Assembly: GCA_945905925.1 (NCBI GenBank)
Contig: CAMDQN010000022.1
Location: 1 to 61,538 of the forward strand
Direction: 5' to 3'
DNA length: 61,538 bases
Source: Singulisphaera sp. GP187
GTDB taxonomy: Bacteria > Planctomycetota > Planctomycetia > Gemmatales > Gemmataceae
The number at the start of each line of letters is the position of its first letter. The first letter of the stretch is position 1. Under the pieces are notes generated by a model. The model saw only the letters and a list, made by a program, of their open reading frames with translations. It was not told the origin of the DNA and did no database searches. Of the stretch, positions 34,100-42,605 are shown piece after piece. The translations under genes and the position numbers were made by a program.

Positions 34100-35155
34100 A
34101 TGCGGAAGCTCGCCAGCATCCAGACCGTGAACGCCGCAGAGCCGATCCCGAACGCCGACGCGATCGAGAAGATTCGCGTTCTCGGTTGGTGGGTCGTCGT
34201 CAAGCGAGGCGAATTCAAGCCAGGCGACCGAGTCGTGTACTGCGAAATCGACTCGCTCCTCCCGGAGACAGCCGACTTCGAGTTCCTGCGCCCGAACTGC
34301 TTCAAACCCGCACAGTCAGATAGCGGCGGCCTGGTGCTTCAGGCAGCCGGGTTCCGCATCAAGACAATCAAACTCCGCGGCCAGGTGTCGCAGGGCATCT
34401 GTTTTCCCCTCAGTGTGTTGCCCGCTGACGTGCCAACCGAAGAAGACGCAGACGTGACCGACGCGCTCGGGGTGCGCAAGTGGGAGCCGCCACAGACCGG
34501 CACAGGCGGGCGCATCAAAGGCTCGTTCCCCGGCTTCCTCCCGAAAACCGACGAGACCCGCGTTCAGGTACTCGAAAAGGTTCTTGCGCGCTACCAGGGC
34601 GTAGAGTTCTTTCTCACGGAGAAGCTCGACGGCACGTCGTTCACCGCGTTCGTGCGCGAGGGCGAATTCGGTGTGTGCAGCCGCAACATGCTCCTCGACA
34701 CGACCGACGAGTTGAGCACGTTGGTTCGCGTGGCTAAACAACTGAAACTCGAAGAGCGGCTCCGCGCACTCGGCGCAACACGCGGCTTTGAGGTCGCGAT
34801 TCAGGGCGAGTTAATCGGCCCCGGTGTTCAGCAGAACAAGTATGCGCTGAAGGAACTGGCGCTGCGTGTGTTCAACGTGTTCAACGTGAGCGCGTACCGG
34901 TTCCTCGATCACGCGGACACAGTCGCGGCCGTCGCCGAAATGGGGCTGGAAGCAGTCCCGCAGCTCGGCGCCCTCACTCTGCGCCATGGGGTGGACGAAC
35001 TCGTCGCGATGTCGGAAGGAATGAGTGCGCTGAACGCGAAAGCGCAGCGCGAAGGGATCGTGTTGCGCCCGTTGCGCGAGGTGGAGGACGACTTCCTCGG
35101 GCGTCTCAGCTTCAAGGCGATCAACCCGAAGTTCCTGCTCAAATACGACGAGTGA
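34100..35155 (+). CDS. RNA ligase of the DRB0094/Rnl5 type
   Basis: Protein of 351 residues. The N-terminal OB-like domain (about 1-115, MRKLASIQTVNAAEPIPNAD ... KPGDRVVYCEID) is typical of the Deinococcus DRB0094 group. The nucleotidyltransferase part has motif I TEKLDGTS (Lys175 as the adenylated lysine), motif III-like RGFEVAIQGELIGPG, motif IV EGIVLRP and motif V SFKAINPKFLLKY, which ends the protein. The family seals nicks with a 3'-OH RNA end using ATP. GGAGA four bases before the ATG fixes the start. It stands alone, so a repair or RNA-restoration role is inferred only from the family. Confidence 0.9.
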   Translation: MRKLASIQTVNAAEPIPNADAIEKIRVLGWWVVVKRGEFKPGDRVVYCEIDSLLPETADFEFLRPNCFKPAQSDSGGLVLQAAGFRIKTIKLRGQVSQGICFPLSVLPADVPTEEDADVTDALGVRKWEPPQTGTGGRIKGSFPGFLPKTDETRVQVLEKVLARYQGVEFFLTEKLDGTSFTAFVREGEFGVCSRNMLLDTTDELSTLVRVAKQLKLEERLRALGATRGFEVAIQGELIGPGVQQNKYALKELALRVFNVFNVSAYRFLDHADTVAAVAEMGLEAVPQLGALTLRHGVDELVAMSEGMSALNAKAQREGIVLRPLREVEDDFLGRLSFKAINPKFLLKYDE

Positions 35156-35167
35156 GCGGTGGGCGAA

Positions 35168-35200
35168 GAGTATTCACCGCAGAGGACGCGGAGAATACTC
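35168..35200. terminator. Bidirectional hairpin between convergent genes
   Basis: An 8-bp perfect stem (gagtattc / gaatactc) with a 17-base loop containing accgcagaggacgcgg, a motif related to that in the palindrome at 52191-52285. It lies between the ends of the RNA ligase and carboxylase genes. Confidence 0.55.
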
Positions 35201-35216
35201 CTCTGTCTTGTTCGCT

Positions 35217-36788
35217 TCACACCTGCATCACACCGGTTTTGAACGGCTTCCCATCGTCGTGGCGCGTCGCGACCGTCAACGCGGTGAGCAGCGCGGTGCG
35301 TGTCTCTTCGGGGCGGATGATCGCGTCCACCCACAGCCGCGCCGCCGCGTAGCGAATGTCGGTCTGCTCTTCGTAACTCGCCTTCACCTTGTCTCGGAGC
35401 ACCGCGAGTTCGTCAGCGTCGGGTTCCTTGCCCGATCGCTTGAGTACCTGTACCTGCACGTCGAGCAGTGTGCTCGCGGCCTGGTTCCCGCCCATTACGG
35501 CATACTGGGCGCCCGGCCACGCAAGGATGAATCGCGGGTCGAACGCTTTGCCACAGAGCGCGTAGTTCCCGGCTCCATAGGAGCCGCCGGTGATTAGCGT
35601 GAGCTTCGGCACCACGCTGTTGGAGATCGCGTTCACGAGCTTCGCGCCAGCCTTGATGATCCCGGCCTGCTCGGATTCCTTGCCCACCATGAAACCGTTC
35701 ACGTTCTGAACGAAGAGAATGGGCACGCGGAGTTGGTTGCAGTCCATCACGAACCTGGCGGCCTTCTCCGCAGAGTCCACGTAGATCACGCCGCCGAACT
35801 GCAAAGGCCCTTCGGCCGATTTGACGCGCGTCTTCTGGTTCGCCACCACACCCACGGTTGCGCCGCCGAGTTTGCCGAAACCGCACACGATGGTCTGGCC
35901 GTAGTCCGCCTTGTACTCGTCGAATGGGGCGTCATCGAGAACCAACTTGAGCAGATCGCGCACGTCGTATTCGGGCTTGGTGAAACTGTTCCACTGCTCC
36001 TGCCCATCTGACGCAGCGGGTGGGCCTGCGGAGGTTGATGGTTTGTCTGCTGGAAGGACACCGACCAGCCGACGTAGTCGCTCTATGCAGGTGTCTTCGT
36101 CGGGTTCACGGTAGTCGATGGTACCGCTGATCGCGGCGTGCATCTTCGCGCCGCCGAGCGATTCCGAATCGACCACTTGACCGATCGCGGCCTTCACCAG
36201 TGCCGGACCGGCAAGGTACAACCCGCTGCCCTCGGTCATGAGCAGCACGTCACACAACACCGGCAGGTAGCCGCCGCCCGCAACACAATTCCCCATGATC
36301 GCGGCGAACTGCGGGATGCCCGCGGCCGAGATCACCGCGTTGTTGCGGAAGATGCGGCCGAAGTCGTCTTCGTCCGGGAACACTTCGTCTTGGAGCGGCA
36401 AGAACACGCCCGCGGAATCGACGAGGTACACTAACGGTAACCGGTTCTCGGTCGCGATGCGCTGAGCGCGCAGCACCTTCTTGCACGTCATCGGAAAGAA
36501 CGCGCCGGCCTTCACTGTTGCGTCATTCGCGATTACCATTACACACCGCCCGGAGACGACCCCCACACCGGTGACGACCCCGGCGCTCGGCGCACCGCCC
36601 CACTCGGTGTACATCTTCCAGCCGGCCCACAAACCTAACTCGAAGAACTCGGTGCCGGCGTCGAGCAACTTCGCGATTCGCTCGCGCGCGGAGAGCCGGT
36701 TTTTCTCGTGCTGGCGTTCGATGGCCTTCGCGCCTCCGCCGAGACGAATGGCGGTTTCCTGGCTGGAGAGTTCTTCGGGAGTGAGCAT
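35217..36788 (-). CDS. Acyl-CoA carboxylase carboxyltransferase (beta) subunit
   Basis: Protein of 523 residues of the PccB/MccB type. It moves carboxyl from biotin to an acyl-CoA in the cytoplasm. Two crotonase-like halves are visible: the N-terminal half starts with NRLSARERIAKLLDAG and has GNCVAGGGYLP; the C-terminal half has VPILFVQNVNGFMVG and TGGSYGAGNYALCG. Overall it most resembles methylcrotonyl-CoA carboxylase beta, but propionyl-CoA carboxylase cannot be excluded. ATG at 36788 is the natural start; the open frame continues upstream only over a divergent gene. No biotin carboxylase gene is next to it. Confidence 0.92.
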   Translation of the reverse strand: MLTPEELSSQETAIRLGGGAKAIERQHEKNRLSARERIAKLLDAGTEFFELGLWAGWKMYTEWGGAPSAGVVTGVGVVSGRCVMVIANDATVKAGAFFPMTCKKVLRAQRIATENRLPLVYLVDSAGVFLPLQDEVFPDEDDFGRIFRNNAVISAAGIPQFAAIMGNCVAGGGYLPVLCDVLLMTEGSGLYLAGPALVKAAIGQVVDSESLGGAKMHAAISGTIDYREPDEDTCIERLRRLVGVLPADKPSTSAGPPAASDGQEQWNSFTKPEYDVRDLLKLVLDDAPFDEYKADYGQTIVCGFGKLGGATVGVVANQKTRVKSAEGPLQFGGVIYVDSAEKAARFVMDCNQLRVPILFVQNVNGFMVGKESEQAGIIKAGAKLVNAISNSVVPKLTLITGGSYGAGNYALCGKAFDPRFILAWPGAQYAVMGGNQAASTLLDVQVQVLKRSGKEPDADELAVLRDKVKASYEEQTDIRYAAARLWVDAIIRPEETRTALLTALTVATRHDDGKPFKTGVMQV

Positions 36789-36875
36789 GCCAGGATTATA
36801 CGGCGGTCCGCCTTGACCGGGTTCACCGATCACGTCTATAAGTTCGCGTCTACCGTGTTCACACCGGGAGCGGCG

Positions 36876-37628
36876 ATGGGGAGCTATCTGCGCGGGAAGG
36901 TGATTCCGCTCTCCCCCGCACGGCGTATAGTGGCCGAACTGCTGCACCACGCCAAGTACGTCCCATCGCTCCCACTGGCGCGCGACTGCCGCATCGACGC
37001 ACTCGTTGAGGCCCGGCGTGCGAGAACCGCCGTATCGTGGACTAGCCTCTTCATGAAAGCTTACGGCCTCGTCAGTCAGCACCACCCGGTGTTGCGGCGT
37101 GCGTACATTCCCTACCCCTACGCACGATTCTACGAACACCCGCACAGCACCTGCACGGTCCTGATCGAGCGCGAGTGGCAAGGCGAACCGGTGGTACTCG
37201 GCGCGAAAGTCGTCGCGCCGGAAACGACCCCGCTCGCACTCCTCAACGAACATTTGCGTCGGTTCCGCGAAGACGACGTACTATCGGTGTCGCCGTTCCG
37301 GCAGGTGCTGCGGATGGGCCGGCAACCGTGGCTCCTGCGGCGGTTCGCGTTCTGGTCGTCCCTCTACTTCTCTGGGTACAAGCGGGCCAAGCGGTTCGGC
37401 ACGTTCATGATGTCGAGCCTCGGCGCGCAAGGCGTCGAGCAGATGCACCCACTCACGCCGCTCACGACATACTTGACATTCGGCCCGATCCAAGCCGACG
37501 GCCGCGTAACAATCAAGGTCATCTACGACCACCGCGTGATCGACGGGCGCCACGCCGCGCGCGTTCTCATCGACCTCGAACACATTCTAAATACCACACT
37601 GACCGAAGAACTGCGCACGCCGCAATAG
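36876..37628 (+). CDS. Lone 2-oxoacid dehydrogenase acyltransferase-like (E2 catalytic) domain
   Basis: Protein of 250 residues matching only the catalytic domain of E2 acyltransferases. The hallmark DHRVIDG sits at about 218-224, with the catalytic-type histidine (219), and the N-terminal half has the fold's strands (STCTVLIEREWQGEP). No lipoyl or E1/E3-binding domain precedes it. A GGGAG five bases before the ATG fixes the start. It is followed after 31 bases by a methyltransferase gene. It is probably a stand-alone acyltransferase, or it works with another subunit; the acyl donor is unknown. Confidence 0.78.
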   Translation: MGSYLRGKVIPLSPARRIVAELLHHAKYVPSLPLARDCRIDALVEARRARTAVSWTSLFMKAYGLVSQHHPVLRRAYIPYPYARFYEHPHSTCTVLIEREWQGEPVVLGAKVVAPETTPLALLNEHLRRFREDDVLSVSPFRQVLRMGRQPWLLRRFAFWSSLYFSGYKRAKRFGTFMMSSLGAQGVEQMHPLTPLTTYLTFGPIQADGRVTIKVIYDHRVIDGRHAARVLIDLEHILNTTLTEELRTPQ

Positions 37629-37659
37629 CGCGGCCTGACCACCTAGCGAGGCGACACCC

Positions 37660-38427
37660 GTGACGACGACCATGGCCCGGAACTACTGGCGCGACGACCG
37701 CTGTGCGAAAGCGTTCTGGAGTCAGCACGAGATGCCAGCGTACCAGGAACTGCTGGCTGACACGACCGCATGGCTGAACCCCGAACCCGGCGGGCGCTGG
37801 CTCGACCTCGGGTGCGGGGCCGGGCGCCTGTGCCGCGCGCTCTGGACGAAGAGTGAAGGCCAACTCGCGGAACTCGTTGGCCTCGATGTGGCGGCCCTCA
37901 ATGCCAAGTCGTTCGAGAAACTAGCCCAGGCACTCTCCCCGCAACCGTTCGAGCGGTTGCGGTTCGAGGCCGTGGACTTTAGCGCCGGGTTGCCGTGGGC
38001 GGGCGAGAATCTCTTCGACGGTGCCGTGAGTGGCCTCGCGATTCAGTACGCCGAATCCTACTCAGAAGCCCAGCAGCGCTGGACGTGCGACGCCTACGAC
38101 GGATTGTTGCGCGAAGTACACCGCGTGTTGAAGCCCGGCGCGCGGTTCGTGTTCTCGGTAAACGTGCCCGAACCGTCGTGGGGTCGGGTGGGTTGGAACG
38201 CGATGCGTGCGTTCTGGTCGGCGAACCGCAAACTGCGGTTCCTCGGCAAGCTCTACGGCATGTGGCGCTACGGCGGGTGGTTGAAACGCGAGGCCCGAAA
38301 GGGGCGGTTCCACTATCTGTCGGTCGAAACGATCAACTCAAAGTTGACGGTGGCCGGGTTCACCAACATCGATCACCAGTTGAGTTTCGCGAACCAGGCG
38401 TTCCTGTTCCGCGCCACGAAGCGCTGA
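37660..38427 (+). CDS. SAM-dependent methyltransferase (class I)
   Basis: Protein of 255 residues with a Rossmann-type methyltransferase core. Motif I is WLDLGCGAGR (47-56), followed by LVGLDVAALN and a later HRVLKPGARFVFSVN block, as in UbiE/Methyltransf_11 proteins. A basic central region (KLRFLGKLYGMWRYGG) follows. GTG at 37660 has GAGG eight bases upstream; an in-frame ATG lies four codons later. Substrate unknown, possibly a small molecule or lipid. Its last 90 bases overlap the end of the convergent epimerase gene. Confidence 0.85.
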   Translation: MTTTMARNYWRDDRCAKAFWSQHEMPAYQELLADTTAWLNPEPGGRWLDLGCGAGRLCRALWTKSEGQLAELVGLDVAALNAKSFEKLAQALSPQPFERLRFEAVDFSAGLPWAGENLFDGAVSGLAIQYAESYSEAQQRWTCDAYDGLLREVHRVLKPGARFVFSVNVPEPSWGRVGWNAMRAFWSANRKLRFLGKLYGMWRYGGWLKREARKGRFHYLSVETINSKLTVAGFTNIDHQLSFANQAFLFRATKR

Positions 38428-39498
38428 CTGCACCGACCGCAACCACAACCGATTCAACCCGCGCGGAGCAACTCGCGTACGCGTCGCGTGCCACGCGAAC
38501 GTGTCTGCCAGTGTCTCGCTGAGCGGTCGCGCGCGATAGCCGAGCTCCGTTTCCGCACGCGTTGACTGAACAAACCAGCACCGACGGAACAGCCGCACGA
38601 ACTCGAACGATGGCCGCGGTTCTTTCCCGGTAACGCGATGCCCAAGTTCGGCGCATGCGGCCAGCGCCCAGTACGCCCACGCGGGTGCCGCCGGGCGAAA
38701 CGACGGCAGAAACGCGCGCCGTAACCCTCCGGCCCGTGCGAGCATCGCGAACAGTTCCGCGAACCGCACGTTCTCGCCTCCCAAAATGTAGCGCCGGCCG
38801 GCGGTTCCGCGCTCGGCCGCGAACAGGTGCCCTTCGGCCACGTCGCGCACGTCCACCGCGTTGATCCCGCCCGGCGGAGGAACAGCAAGGTTCCCGCGCC
38901 AGAACCGCACGCACAGTTCGCCCATCACCGACAGGCCCGGGTCGTCCGGGCCGAACAAGTAACCGGGGTTCACGACCACAACGTTCCTCTGCTCGGCCAA
39001 TGCGAGCACGGTTTCTTCCGCGGCGCGCTTCGCCTGAACATATGCGACACACATCCCTGCATTTGGAAACGGTGAGTCTTCGTCGCGTGCCTCGCCGCGT
39101 CCGGCGCCAACGGCCACGATGCTCGACGTAAGAACGAGTCGCGCGTCGCCCGGTAGCGCGCCCAGAACGCGGGTCAACGCGTCCGTGTGCGTGCCCATCG
39201 CGCGGGCTGCGCTTCCGCCGGCTCCGACCGGACCGGCCGCCAGAAACACGACTCGCGCCCCCTTAACCGCAGCATGCACCGCGTCGGGGTCAGCCAGATC
39301 GCCGGTGCGCGCGTCGAGGTTCGGATGCGGGTCACCGACCGGTGGACCCGGAAGCGACAGCGTGCGCACCCGCGCGCCGCGTTCGAGCAATTTCGCAACG
39401 ATGTGGCGCCCGAGGAACCCATTCCCGCCAAACACGCACACGGGCGAGTCGGTCCAGTACGAGTGAGGCGCTGCGCTGCTCTGCGTGGGTGGTGTCAA
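38338..39498 (-). CDS. NAD(P)-dependent epimerase/3-beta-HSD-type dehydrogenase
   Basis: Protein of 386 residues of the extended short-chain dehydrogenase family. The cofactor loop GGNGFLG is at 24-30 and the active-site YVQAK at 153-157 (Tyr153, Lys157), with TSS at 124-126 as the usual serine. It resembles 3-beta-HSD/NAD-epimerase members that act on sterols, sugars or isoprenoids. TTG at 39498 is taken as start because GAGG lies seven bases upstream. The last 40 or so residues are atypical and overlap by 90 bases the convergent methyltransferase gene, so the true family domain ends earlier. Confidence 0.85.
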   Translation of the reverse strand: MTPPTQSSAAPHSYWTDSPVCVFGGNGFLGRHIVAKLLERGARVRTLSLPGPPVGDPHPNLDARTGDLADPDAVHAAVKGARVVFLAAGPVGAGGSAARAMGTHTDALTRVLGALPGDARLVLTSSIVAVGAGRGEARDEDSPFPNAGMCVAYVQAKRAAEETVLALAEQRNVVVVNPGYLFGPDDPGLSVMGELCVRFWRGNLAVPPPGGINAVDVRDVAEGHLFAAERGTAGRRYILGGENVRFAELFAMLARAGGLRRAFLPSFRPAAPAWAYWALAACAELGHRVTGKEPRPSFEFVRLFRRCWFVQSTRAETELGYRARPLSETLADTFAWHATRTRVAPRGLNRLWLRSVQSALRGAEQERLVRETQLVIDVGEPGHRQL

Positions 39499-39660
39499 AC
39501 GGAGCCCTCGCTTGGGTGGTCAGCGAGGAACTGTAGTCACAAGGGGGAAACGAGATCAACGGGAGTGTCTGAATCGTGGTGTAGACGGTTCGCTTGCAAA
39601 GCCTGAGCCAGCGGGCCGCCTGCACCACGACGAAACAGACAACACCAACCGGAACGTGAT

Positions 39661-41199
39661 TCACGGGGCCGTCGAGAGCGACCAGTCCTTGCGCTGGCGG
39701 CTACTGGGTATCTTGAGCATCTTGCGATACTTGGTAACGGTGCGCCGGGCCACCGGGCACCCACCGGCCTTCAACTGCGTCACCAGTTCTTCGTCCGACA
39801 GCGGACTCGATTTGTCCTCGTTCGAGACGAGTTCGAGCAACTTCTGCTTCATCACCTCGTAGGCAACGACTTCGCTGTTCACGTCATTCTCGTTCTTCGC
39901 CTTCCCGCCGCCGAAGAATCGCTTCAAGGGAAACACGCCGCGGGGCGTCTGCACCCACTTGTCGTCCACCGCCCGGCTCACGGTCGTCACGTGAACCTTC
40001 ACCTGATCCGCGATCTGCTGCATCTTCAGGGGCTGGATGTGTTCCGGCCCGAAGTCGAGGAACGCGCGCTGGTGGTCGATGATCGCCTTCGTCACCCTCG
40101 TGAGCGTGTTGCGGCGCTGCTCAACAGCCTTCACCAGCCAGTCGGCCGACTGCAACTTCTGCTGCAGTTTCTTCTTCACGTCGTCGGACAGATCCTGCCG
40201 CTTGCACATATCGACGATGCGCTTGCTCACGCGGATGCGCGGCACCCACTCGTCAGTGAGCCGCACCGTGTAATCGTCGTCGTCGGCGCGCTCCACGACC
40301 ACGTCGGGCATCACGTACTGAGTCCCGCTGTCGGAGAACTTCAAGCCCGGCTTCGGGTCAAGGTGATGAATCGCCGCGATCGCATCCTGAATGGTTGGAA
40401 TGTCGAACCGCGTCGCTTTCTGAATCACCGGTATGCGGTTGTAAGCCACGTCTTCGAGGTGGTCGCGAATCAGGACGCGCAAGGCTTCCGTCAGCGATCC
40501 TTCGGTGGGCACCTGCATGAGCAGGCACTCTTTGAGGTCGCGTGCGCCGACGCCCGGCGGGTCGAGCTTCTGAACCACGTGTACGAGCGTGTCTTCCACG
40601 TCCTCTGCGGTCGTGAGTTGATCGTAGAGCGCCGCAATCTCTTCGAGCGTGACCGTGCGGAATGTGTCCTTGTCGTCGTCCTCGCTGGCGCGCTCGCGGG
40701 CGCCGAGGTAGCCGGTGCGGTCCACGAAACTACAGATGTGCCGTGCGAGCCGGCGTTCTTCTTCTTCCAGTTCGAGTTCGCCGAGTTGGTCCGCGAGGTA
40801 GTCTTGCAGCGACGGCGGCCGGTCGGGCATGTTCGCCATCGCTTCGAGCTTCCGGTCGCCCTGCTCTTCCGTCGCAGCCCGGCTACCGCGGTGCTCCTCA
40901 TTGAAGTAGTCGTCCCAGTCGCGGTTGAGTTCTTCGAGCCGGTTGAACTCCAGATCGCCGGACTCGTCATGCTTCAACGGCGAGTCGGGGTTGAACTCAA
41001 TCGGCGCTGCCTCGTCGGTTTCGCCAAGTTTCTCCTTCAACTCCAGGAACAGGTTCTCCTGAAGCGCTTCCTCGATCTTCGCTTGTAGGTCGGTGATGGA
41101 CAGTTGAAGAATTTCCATGGACTGAATCATGCGTGGTGCGAGCACCATGCGTAAATCCTGCCGCACACGGATGTCCATTCGCATCTCAAGACCGCTCAT
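39661..41199 (-). CDS. rpoN: RNA polymerase sigma-54 factor
   Basis: Protein of 512 residues that directs RNA polymerase to -24/-12 promoters with the help of AAA+ activators. Three regions are seen: a Gln/Leu-rich activator-interacting N-terminus (LAPRMIQSMEILQLSITDLQ), an acidic linker (about 60-125), and core- and DNA-binding C-terminal parts including a helix-turn-helix (MQQIADQVKVHVTTVSRAV) and the RpoN box ARRTVTKYRK (484-493). ATG at 41199 with GAGGA upstream. An acidic insertion (ERASEDDDKD) is near residue 165. Confidence 0.95.
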   Translation of the reverse strand: MSGLEMRMDIRVRQDLRMVLAPRMIQSMEILQLSITDLQAKIEEALQENLFLELKEKLGETDEAAPIEFNPDSPLKHDESGDLEFNRLEELNRDWDDYFNEEHRGSRAATEEQGDRKLEAMANMPDRPPSLQDYLADQLGELELEEEERRLARHICSFVDRTGYLGARERASEDDDKDTFRTVTLEEIAALYDQLTTAEDVEDTLVHVVQKLDPPGVGARDLKECLLMQVPTEGSLTEALRVLIRDHLEDVAYNRIPVIQKATRFDIPTIQDAIAAIHHLDPKPGLKFSDSGTQYVMPDVVVERADDDDYTVRLTDEWVPRIRVSKRIVDMCKRQDLSDDVKKKLQQKLQSADWLVKAVEQRRNTLTRVTKAIIDHQRAFLDFGPEHIQPLKMQQIADQVKVHVTTVSRAVDDKWVQTPRGVFPLKRFFGGGKAKNENDVNSEVVAYEVMKQKLLELVSNEDKSSPLSDEELVTQLKAGGCPVARRTVTKYRKMLKIPSSRQRKDWSLSTAP

Positions 41200-41355
41200 C
41201 GGATTCCTCTCTAAAACGTGCGCGGGGCACAGGTGGGCGAGCCTCGCGATCCGATCCTTGACTCGAACTCCGCTAATTGAATCCGCTACTTCGCGATTTC
41301 CCGACGCCGAGACGACCTACGCGGTACTCACGCGCAGTTTCGCGCACAAACCGGC

Positions 41356-41955
41356 TTAGAACGACCGTCGACCGTCGAGTGCCTCGGCCAGCATCTGCGA
41401 GTTCGCGAGTTCCAGAGAACTCCCGCTTGGCAAGCCGCGTGCCAAGCGCGTGATCGAGACACCGATCGGGGCCAACACTGTTGACGCGAACAGTGCGGTT
41501 CCGTCGCCTTCGAGTGTCGGGCTGGTCGCGAGAATCACCTCGCGCACCCCACCGCGGCGCACGCGATCCGCGAGTGCGGTGAAGGTCAATCGCTCAGGCC
41601 CCATCCCGTCGAGCGGTGCGAGCCGTCCGCCGAGCACGTGATACAGCCCGCGAAAGTTCCCGGCGCGCTCGAATGAGTTCACATCACGCGGCGATTCCAC
41701 CACACAGAGCAACCCTGCGTCGCGCTTTGGGTCTCCACAAATCGGGCACAACTCGCTGTCGGTCAGATTGAAGCACTCCGGGCACGGGTGGATCTTATCG
41801 GCGACGGCTCGCAGCGCGTCCGCGAGTTCAGTCGCGTGTCGCCGGTCGCCCGCGAGCAGGAAGTGCGCGATGCGCTCCGCGCTCTTCGGGCCGATGCCTG
41901 GGAGTTTCGTTAACTCCTTCAGCAACTCCGCGATCACTCCCGCCTGTTCAGACAC
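41356..41955 (-). CDS. recR: Recombination mediator RecR
   Basis: Protein of 199 residues, the normal RecR length. It helps load RecA on gapped DNA with RecO/RecF. Visible: the HhH region LTKLPGIGPKSAERIAHFLL (16-35), the zinc finger CPEC (58-61) and CPIC (70-73), and the Toprim domain with VVESPRDV. I choose GTG at 41955: GGAGG lies eight bases upstream and the product has the family length. The frame runs open for another 49 codons up to ATG at 42102 but that part has no RecR features. It follows ybaB in the common dnaX-ybaB-recR order. Confidence 0.94.
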   Translation of the reverse strand: MSEQAGVIAELLKELTKLPGIGPKSAERIAHFLLAGDRRHATELADALRAVADKIHPCPECFNLTDSELCPICGDPKRDAGLLCVVESPRDVNSFERAGNFRGLYHVLGGRLAPLDGMGPERLTFTALADRVRRGGVREVILATSPTLEGDGTALFASTVLAPIGVSITRLARGLPSGSSLELANSQMLAEALDGRRSF

Positions 41956-41963
41956 GTCCCCCG

Positions 41964-41968
41964 CCTCC
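41964..41968 (-). promoter_or_regulatory. Ribosome binding site deciding the RecR start
   Basis: GGAGG on the minus strand, eight bases before GTG at 41955. It supports the 199-residue RecR over the 248-residue reading. Confidence 0.65.
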
Positions 41969-42239
41969 TGATTAAACGACTGGATCGGCGAATCACTGCC
42001 GTCTTCGAGGATGTAAAGCCCGGGAACGATTGGCTCGCCCTTCGATACCGATACCAAGTACTCCGGCGACGATACGACAAGCAGTTCGCGCTGGTCGAAC
42101 ATCGCAACCGTGTCGCCCCCACCCGCTCACCGAAATAAGAAGCGTCCGGTGGAATAAGTGCGATGCGCAGGTACGATCCTCTGCGCCTTCACCGTGTCCA
42201 GATGCCCATCCGCAAAAAGACGATGAACTCGCGCATCGT

Positions 42240-42605
42240 TCACGCTCCCATCCCGGGGAACCCGCCGCCACCGAGCATGCCCGGAGGCAACCCGATGTTC
42301 GCGGCCATCTTCGCGCTCTCTTCGGCGAGTTGCGCCCGCACTTTCGTCAGCGCCTGGTTGATCGCAGCGGTCACGAGGTCTTCGAGCATCTCACGGTCGT
42401 TGAGCTTCATCGCGTCTTCGGAGATGCGAACACTCAACACTTCCATGCGTCCGTTCACCTTCACGGTGACGTAGCCTGCACCGCTGCTCGCCTCCGCGGT
42501 GATTTGCCCGACCTGCGCCTGGAACTTCTGAATCTCTTCCTGAATCTTCCCCTGATTTCCCAGGAGGCTCAGCATCGACCCGAGTCCTTTGAACATGGCG
42601 GTCAT
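42240..42605 (-). CDS. ybaB: YbaB/EbfC nucleoid-associated protein
   Basis: Protein of 121 residues of the YbaB/EbfC family, a dimeric DNA-binding protein of the nucleoid. The central GYVTVKVNGRMEVLSVRI and LEDLVTAAINQALTKVRAQL segments match the family, and the Gly/Pro-rich tail (PPGMLGGGGFPGMGA) is usual. ATG at 42605 overlaps the stop of dnaX (ATGA), so translation is coupled. recR lies downstream, giving the conserved dnaX-ybaB-recR order. Confidence 0.93.
   Translation of the reverse strand: MTAMFKGLGSMLSLLGNQGKIQEEIQKFQAQVGQITAEASSGAGYVTVKVNGRMEVLSVRISEDAMKLNDREMLEDLVTAAINQALTKVRAQLAEESAKMAANIGLPPGMLGGGGFPGMGA

Noticed and set aside
35217-37253. Longer carboxylase reading of 678 residues
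   Set aside because: The extra N-terminal part lies antisense to the E2-type gene; family alignment begins at the ATG at 36788.
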